Below, one piece after another: positions 1-6,066 of a stretch of 17,140 nucleotides of DNA. Numbering within the stretch: position 1 is the stretch's first letter; every line of letters starts with the position of its first letter. The stretch comes from Paracoccaceae bacterium (GTDB taxonomy: Bacteria > Pseudomonadota > Alphaproteobacteria > Rhodobacterales > Rhodobacteraceae). The notes under the pieces are model-generated. The model was not told the origin of the DNA. It made no database searches and worked only from the letters and a program-made list of their open reading frames with translations. Location: assembly GCA_003564655.1 (NCBI GenBank), contig PXES01000016.1, positions 1 through 17,140 of the forward strand, read 5' to 3'. A program made the translations under genes and the position numbers.

Positions 1-2
1 AG

Positions 3-716
3 GACGATCTGAAGGCCGTCTTGCGGCAGGGATGGGAGGATTTTCGCGCCGCGCCCGCATTTGGCCTGTTCTTCGCGCTGATCTATGTGCTGGGCGGGTT
101 GGGGCTGTGGTTCGGCCTTGGCGCGGCGGGCCAGCCGGTCTGGTTCATCCCCATCGCGGCGGGCTTCCCGCTCTTCGCGCCCTTCGCCGCCGTCGGTCTG
201 TACGAGGTCAGCCGCCGACGCGAGGCTGGCGAGCCGCTTTCCTGGGGGCCGGTGCTCAGCGCGCTCAAGGGTCGGGGCGACGGGCAGCTTGCGCTGATGG
301 CCGTTCTGGTGCTGATTGTCTTCGGCTTCTGGATCATCCTTGCGCGCGGCATCTTCGCGCTGTTCATGGCCCGCAGCGGCATCGGGTTCGAGAGTATCGG
401 CCTGCTGTGGTCGGCGGGCGGCGTCTCGATGCTGGTGCTCGGCAGCCTTGTCGGCGCGGCGATTGCGCTGTTCCTGTTCTCGATCACCGTGATCAGCCTG
501 CCGATGCTGCTCGACCGCGAGGTGGATTTCGTCACCGCAATGATCACCTCGGTCGAGGCAGTGCGCGTCAATCCGAAGGTGATGCTTCTCTGGGCGGGCC
601 TGATCGCCGCGTTGCTCTTTGCTGCGATGCTGCCGGCCTTTCTGGGGCTGATCATCGTGTTGCCGGTGCTTGGCCATGCGACGTGGCATCTCTACCGCCG
701 CGCGATTGCAAGCTGA
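3..716 (+). CDS. DUF2189 domain-containing integral membrane protein (5' end outside window)
   Basis: The reading frame is open to the left edge (it reads DDLKAV before the first possible start, a TTG at 21), so the gene begins upstream and only about 237 C-terminal residues are seen. The protein is strongly hydrophobic with roughly five or six membrane segments. The run 'GWEDFRAAPAFGLFFALIYVLGG' is split here as GWEDFRAAPA then FGLFFALIYV, and together with a late 'LPMLLDREVDF' and 'NPKVMLLWAG' it matches what I remember of the DUF2189 family, common in Rhodobacterales. Its function is unknown; a cytochrome c oxidase subunit I-like annotation is sometimes attached to this family, but no haem or copper ligand set is visible here. 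It ends in TGA at 714-716. The next gene on this strand is about 360 bp away, so it probably ends its own transcript. Confidence 0.85.
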   Translation, partial: DDLKAVLRQGWEDFRAAPAFGLFFALIYVLGGLGLWFGLGAAGQPVWFIPIAAGFPLFAPFAAVGLYEVSRRREAGEPLSWGPVLSALKGRGDGQLALMAVLVLIVFGFWIILARGIFALFMARSGIGFESIGLLWSAGGVSMLVLGSLVGAAIALFLFSITVISLPMLLDREVDFVTAMITSVEAVRVNPKVMLLWAGLIAALLFAAMLPAFLGLIIVLPVLGHATWHLYRRAIAS

Positions 717-1075
717 CATCGCAGCGCCCGAGCAGCGCCCGACCGGGGCCGGAACCTGGCGGACCTACGGCTGATTCGGCGGGGACCGCACCCGGCCCGG
801 GGAGTTCCGCAGATCGGCGGGTGAATTTCGGTTTCGGATGCGATGGACCGCCAGCCAACGGATTGTTTGCAACTTGCAAACAATTCCGCCGCAAAAGGGC
901 ACATCTGCCATCAATGCCATGATTTTGACTTATTCTTTCGGCACATCCCTGTGATACCGTCTCGTGCGTGGGGACAGAATGATAAGGTGTGCGGGGACGT
1001 CATGACCATGACGGTCCAAAGCCGGGAAACGCCTGGCCGACGCGGCCTTGAATTGATCGATGTGGGGTGGTGGCA
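717..1075. other. Intergenic region of about 360 bp with palindrome
   Basis: I see no convincing gene here. The short frames present have no good ribosome binding site and cross the palindrome at 862-884. The first half (717-860) is GC-rich and the second half is distinctly AT-richer, as expected for a control region. A TTGACT at 925-930 resembles a -35 box, but no good -10 follows at 17 bases; the nearest candidate near TGATAC (952-957) is too far. Two loosely similar GTGNGGGGAC stretches lie at about 967-974 and 988-998. The region most likely holds the promoter of the Hint-domain gene and the end of the DUF2189 transcript. Confidence 0.6.
862..884. promoter_or_regulatory. Perfect 23-bp palindrome, operator-like
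   Basis: The arms ATTGTTTGCAA and TTGCAAACAAT are perfect reverse complements around a single central C at 873. Symmetry stops at the flanking bases G861 and T885. The site contains two TTGCAA cores seven bases apart. It is AT-rich in a GC-rich setting and has no downstream T-run, so an operator fits better than a terminator. It lies about 190 bp upstream of the Hint-domain gene start. TTTGCAAA-type half-sites are known for the RamB/ScfR/PccR regulator family, but the spacing differs from the PccR site as I remember it, so the regulator is not assigned. Confidence 0.6.
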
Positions 1076-2167
1076 ATGCCAGACGTGATAATCAGGGGGC
1101 TGATTCAGCTCAGCGGACAGGGGATCAACAGCGATACGCCGGTCGACACGCAATTCGCCTGGGACCAAGACCCGGACGTCACCGGTCTGGTCGGCACTGT
1201 CCCGCAGCTCGGCTTCTTCACCGAAGGTGTCGAAGGCGCGGCCGACGAGCTGATCCCGATCGGCTCGACCACCATCATCGATGGGGTCGAATACACCATG
1301 ACGGCGGTGTACGACTCGTTTGCCACCTACAACAAGACCGACCCGGAAACGGGCGAGACTTTCGAGCAGGAGGGGCAGACCGTTTCCTTCACGCTCGAGG
1401 ATGCAGACGGCAATGTGCTGAGTTTCTCGGCGCCCTCGAACGATTTCAACGCGGACGATCCTTGGGCACCGGGGGTCATAAACAGCATCACGGTCACAAC
1501 GGAGCCCACGTCTCATGGCGCCATCGGGTCCGGCTCCGACGGAATCTCCAACAAGCTCAGCGATGACCCCGAGCCCGAAATCCCATGCTTCGTCGCCGGC
1601 ACGCTGATCGACACGGCCGATGGCCGCCGCCCGGTTGAAGAGTTGCAGCCCGGCGATCTGGTGTTGACCCGCGACAAGGGCTACATGCCGCTGTCCTGGG
1701 TCGGCACGCGCAGTTTCGACGCTGATGCGGTCGCCGCTCAGCCGCAATTCGCCGCCGTGATCCTGCGCGCCGGGTCGCTGGGCCCGAACACGCCCGAGCG
1801 CGACACCCGCGTCTCGCCCTCGCACAGGGTTCTGATCTGCGGCGCGCGCGCCGAGTTGCTGTTCGGCGAGAATGAGGTGCTGGTCCCCGCCCTTGATCTG
1901 GTCGGCCTGCCCGGGATCGAGCGCGACAACGCCGAGGTCTGCTATGTGCATGTCATGTTCGACTCGCACCAGATCGTGCTGGGCGACGGTCTGTGGAGCG
2001 AGAGCTTCCAGCCCGCGCAATACTCACTCGACGGTCTTGGCGCCGAACAGCGCGACGAGATCATGGCGCTGTTCCCCGAACTGGCGCAGCAAGGCCCGCG
2101 CGGCCGGTTCCGCGCCGCCCGCATGACCCTGCGCCCGCATGAGGCGCGGATGCTCTTCGCCGCCTGA
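1076..2167 (+). CDS. Hint-domain (Hint_2, hedgehog/intein-type) protein
   Basis: The protein has 363 residues. Residues 1-165 are acidic and beta-rich with no signal peptide I can see. A Hint_2 module follows at about 170-330. It opens with Cys171 in CFVAGTLIDTADG, continues with the VEELQPGDLVLTRD block, and has the second conserved block around His250 (SPSHRVLI). These are the splicing/autocleavage-type motifs of the hedgehog/intein fold. Stand-alone Hint_2 proteins are common in Rhodobacterales and often carry or adjoin RTX-type secreted proteins; their role is not settled. I chose ATG 1076. GTG codons at 1067 and 1070 are possible, but the GGGGTGG stretch before 1076 serves the ATG best. 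The gene stands alone, followed by a terminator hairpin at 2195-2218. Confidence 0.85.
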   Translation: MPDVIIRGLIQLSGQGINSDTPVDTQFAWDQDPDVTGLVGTVPQLGFFTEGVEGAADELIPIGSTTIIDGVEYTMTAVYDSFATYNKTDPETGETFEQEGQTVSFTLEDADGNVLSFSAPSNDFNADDPWAPGVINSITVTTEPTSHGAIGSGSDGISNKLSDDPEPEIPCFVAGTLIDTADGRRPVEELQPGDLVLTRDKGYMPLSWVGTRSFDADAVAAQPQFAAVILRAGSLGPNTPERDTRVSPSHRVLICGARAELLFGENEVLVPALDLVGLPGIERDNAEVCYVHVMFDSHQIVLGDGLWSESFQPAQYSLDGLGAEQRDEIMALFPELAQQGPRGRFRAARMTLRPHEARMLFAA

Positions 2168-2194
2168 AGCGACACCGGCCCCGCCCCGTTCCAG

Positions 2195-2218
2195 ACCCCG
2201 CCCCCCGTGGCGGGGTTT
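2195..2218 (+). terminator. Intrinsic terminator after the Hint-domain gene
   Basis: Perfect 8-bp arms ACCCCGCC (2195-2202) and GGCGGGGT (2209-2216) enclose a six-base loop. A short TTT overlaps the end of the second arm at 2216-2218. It starts 28 bases after the Hint stop codon. The T-tract is short, as is usual in high-GC alphaproteobacteria. Confidence 0.6.
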
Positions 2219-2244
2219 ACACGCTTGGCACAAGCGGGCATCAT
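2216..2244 (+). promoter_or_regulatory. Candidate promoter for the FKBP gene with palindrome in its spacer
   Basis: TTTACA at 2216-2221 (5 of 6 matches to the -35 consensus) and CATCAT at 2239-2244 (4 of 6) are exactly 17 bases apart. The spacer contains the perfect inverted repeat CGCTTG-GCA-CAAGCG at 2222-2236. The -35 overlaps the tail of the preceding terminator. Transcription would begin about 65 bases before the FKBP start codon. Prediction from pattern only. Confidence 0.35.
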
Positions 2245-2316
2245 GCAAGCTGCAGAGCAACCGTGCGAGCTTGCGCGCCTCTGCCCACTCACTCTCCCCG
2301 AAGGAAAGGATACCCC

Positions 2317-2745
2317 ATGACGCAGGCCACGGCCGGCAAGACGGTCCAGTTTCATTATACCGGCACATTGCAGGACGGCTCGGTCTTCGACAGTTCCGAA
2401 GGCCGCGATCCGCTGGAATTCGAGGTCGGCTCGGGATCGATCATTCCCGGCCTCGACCGTGCCATCACCGGCATGTCCGAGGGCGAACAGAAAACCGTCA
2501 CCATCCCCAGCGCCGAGGCCTATGGCGATTACCAGCCCGGTGCACAGCAGGATGTGCCGCGTGACCAGTTCCCGGACAACATTCCGCTGGAGCCCGGCGT
2601 GCGGTTGCAGATGCAGACCCCGGACGGCAATGCCATCCCCGTGACCATCACCGAGGTGAAGGACGCTGCGGTGACGCTCGACGCCAATCACCCGCTGGCA
2701 GGTCAGGATCTGACCTTCGCGGTCGAGATCGTCTCGGTCAGCTGA
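2317..2745 (+). CDS. FKBP-type peptidyl-prolyl cis-trans isomerase, SlyD-like
   Basis: This 142-residue protein would catalyse proline cis-trans isomerisation and probably acts as a cytoplasmic folding helper, since no signal peptide is visible. The FKBP core is split as in SlyD. Residues 1-65 hold VQFHYTGTL, the Asp/Phe pair of GSVFDSS, and the active-site strand around IIPGLDRAITGM. An insert-in-flap domain lies at about 66-120 (AYGDYQPG to VTITEVKD). The core resumes with NHPLAGQDLTFAVEIVSV. The histidine- and cysteine-rich metal-binding tail of E. coli SlyD is absent. The start at 2317 is supported by AAGGAAAGGA at 2301-2310; an upstream in-frame start at 2263 would add residues unlike the family. 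The gene converges on the RTX-like gene with an 8-bp overlap. Confidence 0.93.
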   Translation: MTQATAGKTVQFHYTGTLQDGSVFDSSEGRDPLEFEVGSGSIIPGLDRAITGMSEGEQKTVTIPSAEAYGDYQPGAQQDVPRDQFPDNIPLEPGVRLQMQTPDGNAIPVTITEVKDAAVTLDANHPLAGQDLTFAVEIVSVS

Positions 2746-3952
2746 TCTCTCCCGCCGCCTGCAAGGCAGGCGGCACCCCCGCGATCAGCGCGATGTCACC
2801 CGCCGCGAGTTGCGGCGCATTCACGACATAGGCGATGATCTGGGCGTCAAGGCGGATCTCGGCAAGGCTCGGGTCGGCGACGGAATGCGTCACCGTGACG
2901 ATTGGCGCGGTGGCGCGATCCGGGTCGAAATGCAGGGCGATCTGGTCCTCGGCAGCCTGGTAGTCGAGGATCGTCGCGGGCGCCGCCCCGGCCAGCCAGT
3001 CGCCCAAGGCGAAGATGTCGGCATCCTCGCCGCCATGCAGCTGGTCCCCCTGCCCCGCGATCAGCAGATCCGCCCCCGCGCCGCCATTCAGCGTGTTCGC
3101 GCCGCTGATGTTGCGCCCCTCGGCGTCCAGCCGGGCACCGACCAGCGTATCATCGCCCGCCCCACCCATCAGCAGGTTCGCGCCACCGCCCGCGACCAGC
3201 AGATCATCGCCCCAACCGCCCTGCAGTGTGTCATTGCCCGGCCCGCCGAACAGCCGGTCATCGCCCTCGGCCCCGATCAGATGGTTGGACCCGCCCCCGG
3301 CGATCAGCGTCACATCGCCGCCAGCGCCGATCAGCGTGTCATCGCCCGCCCCGCCGACCAGCGTATCCCCGGCGCCCGATCCGCGCAGCATCCCGCCCGA
3401 TGCGTCGGCCCGCCGCAATTCCGGCTCGGGCAGCGCGTCGGGCGGGTCAAGATCGCTGCTGTGGATCCGCTCGCCCAGATGATCGAAAAGGCCCATCCCC
3501 GGCAGCCGCTCCGCATCATCGGGCGCGGCCTCGGGCGGTGGGCCGTCCGGCAGCGGATCAAGGTCGCTGCTGTGAACCCGCTCGTCCAGATGGTCGAACT
3601 GCCCCATTCCCGGCTGCTGCTCCGGCAAGTGGGGCGCGTCTTCAGGCGGTGGCCCCTCCGGCGGCGGGTCAAGATCGCTGCTGTGAATCCGCTCCCCCAG
3701 CGCGTCGAACTGCCCCATCCCGCGCGCGGCCCCCTCCTCCTGCGCGGCAACAGCTTCGCCCGCCGCGTCGTCATCGCCGAGCATCTCGAGCAGAGAGACC
3801 CCGGCGGGCGCGGCGGCCGCCTGCGCCTCGGGCGCTGCCTCCGCGTCGTCCTCTTCCTCGGCAGGGCCCGCGTCTCCGCGCCCGTTCGTCACCATCCCGT
3901 CAGTCAGCGCCGCCGCGGCAGCAGCCGACATCAGCGCCAGCAGGAACCACAT
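2738..3952 (-). CDS. Membrane-anchored RTX-like calcium-binding protein with three 37-residue repeats
   Basis: The 404-residue protein starts at ATG 3952, preceded by GGAAGGGG; longer in-frame starts add an unlikely Cys/Gly-rich stretch. Residues 1-16 form one hydrophobic segment (signal anchor or signal peptide). Residues 20-77 are Glu/Asp/Ala-rich. Three repeats with the core GMGxFDxLxERxHSSDLDP occupy about 78-114, 115-151 and 152-177, joined by Pro/Glu linkers. Degenerate RTX nonapeptides (GGxGxDxLx, for example GGAGDDTLIG and GGPGNDTLQG) fill about 192-304 and should bind calcium in a beta-roll. The last 100 residues (DIFALGDWL, ILDY, DQIALHF) resemble the C-terminal part of Rhodobacterales calcium-binding proteins. 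Its function is unknown; an envelope or secreted role is inferred. It is transcribed alone, convergent with the FKBP gene. Confidence 0.85.
   Translation of the reverse strand: MWFLLALMSAAAAAALTDGMVTNGRGDAGPAEEEDDAEAAPEAQAAAAPAGVSLLEMLGDDDAAGEAVAAQEEGAARGMGQFDALGERIHSSDLDPPPEGPPPEDAPHLPEQQPGMGQFDHLDERVHSSDLDPLPDGPPPEAAPDDAERLPGMGLFDHLGERIHSSDLDPPDALPEPELRRADASGGMLRGSGAGDTLVGGAGDDTLIGAGGDVTLIAGGGSNHLIGAEGDDRLFGGPGNDTLQGGWGDDLLVAGGGANLLMGGAGDDTLVGARLDAEGRNISGANTLNGGAGADLLIAGQGDQLHGGEDADIFALGDWLAGAAPATILDYQAAEDQIALHFDPDRATAPIVTVTHSVADPSLAEIRLDAQIIAYVVNAPQLAAGDIALIAGVPPALQAAGEIS
2754..2774 (+). terminator. Candidate hairpin terminator for the FKBP gene
   Basis: Perfect 9-bp arms GCCGCCTGC and GCAGGCGGC enclose an AAG loop, starting eight bases after the FKBP stop codon. 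There is no T-tract. The hairpin lies inside the last codons of the opposite-strand RTX-like gene. Its position suits 3'-end formation or stabilisation of the FKBP message, but termination is not proven. Confidence 0.4.
3422..3721 (-). repeat. Tandem repeat, three units of 111 bp inside the RTX-like gene
   Basis: The units run 3721-3611, 3610-3500 and 3499-3422 (the last is partial, 26 codons). The exact 37-codon period and the near-identity of the 'HSSDLDP' block in both DNA and protein indicate internal tandem duplication. The Pro-rich linkers have drifted. The conserved block ends in an Asp-Pro bond in every copy. Confidence 0.85.
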
Positions 3953-4093
3953 GCATCCACACCCCTTCCAGCCCGCTTTGCGCAGGCACCCCGATCCACC
4001 GACGCCAGTATGCCACGCCCCGCCGCGCATTTCCCGCCCAAGCGCGCAAAATGGTTAACGCCGCATCCCCGGGGCGCGCTGCGCACAAGGGGC

Positions 4094-4122
4094 TTCCCTT
4101 CCGGTGCGACATCGGCTAAGGC
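4094..4122 (+). promoter_or_regulatory. Weak candidate rpsO promoter
   Basis: TTCCCT (4094-4099) and TAAGGC (4117-4122) are 17 bases apart. The -10 context CGGCTAAGGC resembles other ribosomal-gene promoters of this lineage, but the -35 matches only half of the consensus. It would leave a leader of about 70 bases, room for S15 autoregulation as known in E. coli. Confidence 0.3.
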
Positions 4123-4196
4123 GCAGCCTGTTCCAAAGGGCCTTGCTGGACGACATCCCGGCCTGCGCCGTCACGCATCTGCAAAAGGAGACCCCG

Positions 4197-4466
4197 ATGT
4201 CGATCACTGTCGAAGACAAGAACCAGATCATCAAGGATTTCGCCCGCGCCGAGGGCGATACCGGCTCGCCCGAAGTGCAGGTCGCCGTGCTGACCAAGCG
4301 CATCGGCAACCTGACCGAGCATTTCAAGACCCACAAGAAGGACAACCACTCGCGCCGTGGCCTTCTGAAACTGGTGGCAACGCGGCGCAAGCTGCTCGAT
4401 TACCTGCGCGGCAAGGATGAGGCGCGCTACCGCGTGCTGATCACCAAGCTGGGCATCCGCCGCTAA
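4197..4466 (+). CDS. rpsO: 30S ribosomal protein S15
   Basis: At 89 residues this has exactly the usual S15 length. It shows the family signatures GDTGSPEVQVA, the helix TKRIGNLTEHFKTHKKDNHSRRGLL and the C-terminal YRVLITKLGIRR. S15 binds the central domain of 16S rRNA early in 30S assembly. The ATG at 4197 follows AAAAGGAG at 4183-4190. In many proteobacteria rpsO lies between truB and pnp; here neither flanks it. An RTX-like gene diverges upstream and meaB follows, so S15 is probably transcribed alone here and ends at the hairpin near 4517-4533. Confidence 0.97.
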   Translation: MSITVEDKNQIIKDFARAEGDTGSPEVQVAVLTKRIGNLTEHFKTHKKDNHSRRGLLKLVATRRKLLDYLRGKDEARYRVLITKLGIRR

Positions 4467-4479
4467 GGCATCACCGCTC

Positions 4480-4533
4480 TTTCATCTTTGCTGAAATAAC
4501 CCGGGGGGAGCGTGGCGGGGGGCAGAGCCCCCC
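4480..4533. repeat. Repeat-like intergenic element with strong hairpin (probable rpsO terminator)
   Basis: The element begins with TTTCATCTTTGCTGAAATA followed by CCCGGGGGG. It ends in a perfect 7-bp hairpin, GGGGGGC (4517-4523) and GCCCCCC (4527-4533), around an AGA loop. ACTTTCGTTTT follows, giving a loose T-rich tail on the plus strand. I remember very similar stretches after genes in many Rhodobacterales genomes, which suggests a dispersed REP-like element that doubles as a terminator. That recall needs a copy-number search of the host genome. It lies 14 bases after the rpsO stop. Confidence 0.5.
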
Positions 4534-4616
4534 ACTTTCGTTTTCGGGGCGGCGCAGCGCTGGACATGCACCGCGCTTCGGGCCAAACACGGCCCAACGG
4601 ACAGGAGGGCCCCCGC

Positions 4617-5648
4617 ATGGACATCGCGCAACTCGCCGGGCGGGTCGTCGCGGGCGACCGCCGCGCGCTGGCCCGCGCCATCACCCTGATCGAGAGCACC
4701 CGCCCCGAGCACCGCGCTAGAGCGACCGCGCTTCTGGCCGAGGCGCAGGCGCAGGGCCGCGAAGCGCTGCGCATTGGGCTGTCGGGCACGCCCGGCGTCG
4801 GCAAATCCACCTTTATCGAGCATTTCGGGCTGATGCTGATCGAGCGCGGCCTGCGCGTGGCGGTGCTCGCGGTCGATCCGTCCTCGGCGCGCACGGGCGG
4901 CGCGATCCTTGGCGACAAGACGCGCATGGGGCTTCTGGCCCGCGCGCCCGAGGCGTTCATCCGCCCCAGCCCCAGCAGCACACATCTGGGCGGTGTCGCC
5001 CGGCGCACCCGCGAGGCCGTGACCCTGTGCGAGGCGGCGGGCTTCGACATCGTGCTGATCGAGACCGTGGGCGTCGGCCAGTCCGAAACCGTGGTGGCCG
5101 AGATGTCGGATGTGTTCGTGCTGCTGATGGCGCCCGCCGGCGGTGACGAGTTGCAGGGCGTCAAGCGCGGGATCATGGAGGTCGCGGATCTGATCGTCGT
5201 CAACAAGGCCGATGGCGCGCTGCGCACCACCGCGACGCGCACCTGCGCCGATTATGCGGGCGCGCTGCGCCTGTTGCGCCGCCGCCCGCAGGACCCCGAG
5301 GGCTACCCGCGCGCGATGACCGTCTCGGCGCTGGAGGGCACGGGCCTGCCCGAGGTCTGGGACGCGATGTCCGCGCTTGTCGACTGGCGCCGCGAGGCCG
5401 GGCATTTCGCGGCCACCCGCGCCGCGCAGGCCCGCTACTGGTTCGCGGCCGAATTGCGCGAGGCCGCCCTCGCCCGCCTGGCCACCCCCCCGGCGCGCGC
5501 CGCTGCCTCGGCAATGGCCGACCGGGTCGCGGCGGGCGAGATCCCCTCCGCGCAGGCCGTGGCCGAGATGCTGGCGCGTTTTCTGCCCGAAGCCGCGCCG
5601 CCCCGTGGGGGGGCGGAATCGCTTGACCTCCCGGATTCCAGCGCCTAG
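4617..5648 (+). CDS. meaB: MeaB/ArgK-family GTPase, methylmalonyl-CoA mutase chaperone
   Basis: The protein has 343 residues, normal for MeaB. It shows a P-loop at 57-65 (GTPGVGKST), the nucleotide-sensing block VDPSSARTGGAILGDKTRM near 86-104, a G3-type motif ETVGVGQSE near 149-157 and the G4 motif NKAD at 196-199. MeaB is a G3E GTPase that gates loading of adenosylcobalamin and protects B12-dependent acyl-CoA mutases such as methylmalonyl-CoA or ethylmalonyl-CoA mutase from inactivation. No mutase gene is in the window, so it acts in trans. The older label 'LAO/AO transport ATPase' refers to the same family. ATG 4617 is preceded by AGGAGGG. Its TAG stop falls on the rpmB promoter -10. Confidence 0.94.
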   Translation: MDIAQLAGRVVAGDRRALARAITLIESTRPEHRARATALLAEAQAQGREALRIGLSGTPGVGKSTFIEHFGLMLIERGLRVAVLAVDPSSARTGGAILGDKTRMGLLARAPEAFIRPSPSSTHLGGVARRTREAVTLCEAAGFDIVLIETVGVGQSETVVAEMSDVFVLLMAPAGGDELQGVKRGIMEVADLIVVNKADGALRTTATRTCADYAGALRLLRRRPQDPEGYPRAMTVSALEGTGLPEVWDAMSALVDWRREAGHFAATRAAQARYWFAAELREAALARLATPPARAAASAMADRVAAGEIPSAQAVAEMLARFLPEAAPPRGGAESLDLPDSSA

Positions 5649-5651
5649 AAG
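5623..5651 (+). promoter_or_regulatory. rpmB promoter overlapping the meaB stop codon
   Basis: TTGACC at 5623-5628 and TAGAAG at 5646-5651 are exactly 17 bases apart. CTTGAC with CTAGAA is the strong housekeeping promoter form seen before ribosomal genes in this lineage (from memory). The meaB stop codon TAG (5646-5648) is the first half of the -10 box. It gives an rpmB leader of about 100 bases. Confidence 0.65.
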
Positions 5652-5756
5652 CGCGCCGAGATTGCAGGCGTTGCACCGCAGCGCCCTGAAACCCTGTGCT
5701 TTGACCCTGTGCTTGCCGTCTTCGTGCCCGGCAGCCATCAGACAAGGAAGACCGCC

Positions 5757-6044
5757 ATGTCGCGCCGCTGCGAACTGACCGGAAAAGGCCCGATGTCGGG
5801 CAACAATGTCAGCCACGCCAACAACAAGACCCGTCGCCGCTTTCTGCCCAACCTGCAGGACGTGTCGCTGCAGTCCGAAGCGCTGGGACGCAGCTTCAAG
5901 CTGCGCGTCTCCTCGGCGGCGCTGCGCTCGGTCGATCATCGCGGCGGGCTGGATGCCTATCTGGCGCGCGCCAAAGATGACGAACTGTCCGAGAATGCGC
6001 TGAAGATCAAGCGCGGGCTGGCCAAGGCGCAGTCGGCCGCCTGA
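5757..6044 (+). CDS. rpmB: 50S ribosomal protein L28
   Basis: This 95-residue protein opens with SRRCELTGKGPMSGNNVSHANNKTRRRF (given in pieces: SRRCELTGKG, PMSGNNVSHA, NNKTRRRF). That is the L28 signature, including the early Cys and the conserved basic patch that contacts 23S rRNA. The length fits alphaproteobacterial L28, which is longer at the C-terminus than the 78-residue E. coli protein. The start at 5757 follows AAGGAAG at 5744-5750; the upstream start at 5709 would add a non-homologous extension. A tRNA-Arg gene begins 22 bp after its stop and is probably carried on the same transcript. Confidence 0.97.
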   Translation: MSRRCELTGKGPMSGNNVSHANNKTRRRFLPNLQDVSLQSEALGRSFKLRVSSAALRSVDHRGGLDAYLARAKDDELSENALKIKRGLAKAQSAA

Positions 6045-6050
6045 GCGGCC
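6035..6050 (+). other. Small hairpin over the rpmB stop codon
   Basis: GGCCGC (6035-6040) and GCGGCC (6045-6050) form a perfect 6-bp stem with a CTGA loop that contains the stop codon TGA. There is no T-tract. It could separate the rpmB message from the downstream tRNA during processing, or act as a weak terminator. Confidence 0.3.
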
Positions 6051-6066
6051 ACAGAACGCGCTTTCC

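Noticed and set aside
711..850. Terminator after the DUF2189 gene
   Set aside because: GC-rich stretches pair only partly and I found no stable hairpin with a T-tract.
862..884. Assignment of the palindrome to PccR and a link to meaB
   Set aside because: The TTGCAA cores have different spacing from the PccR site as I recall it, and meaB is nearly 4 kb away.
843..1088. Possible 81-residue small gene in the first intergenic region
   Set aside because: It has no ribosome binding site, reads through the palindrome and promoter-like sequence, and overlaps the Hint gene start.
3422..3721. 111-bp tandem units as a CRISPR-like array
   Set aside because: The units are in-frame coding repeats at a 37-codon period with no short palindromic repeats or unique spacers, and no cas genes.
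2810..4420. Long plus-strand open frame of more than 500 codons opposite the RTX-like gene
   Set aside because: It is an antisense shadow of a GC-rich repeat gene, has Arg/Pro-rich composition with no domain, and runs through the rpsO start.
4482..5939. Long minus-strand open frame opposite meaB and rpmB
   Set aside because: It covers well-supported plus-strand genes and shows only composition typical of antisense GC-rich frames.
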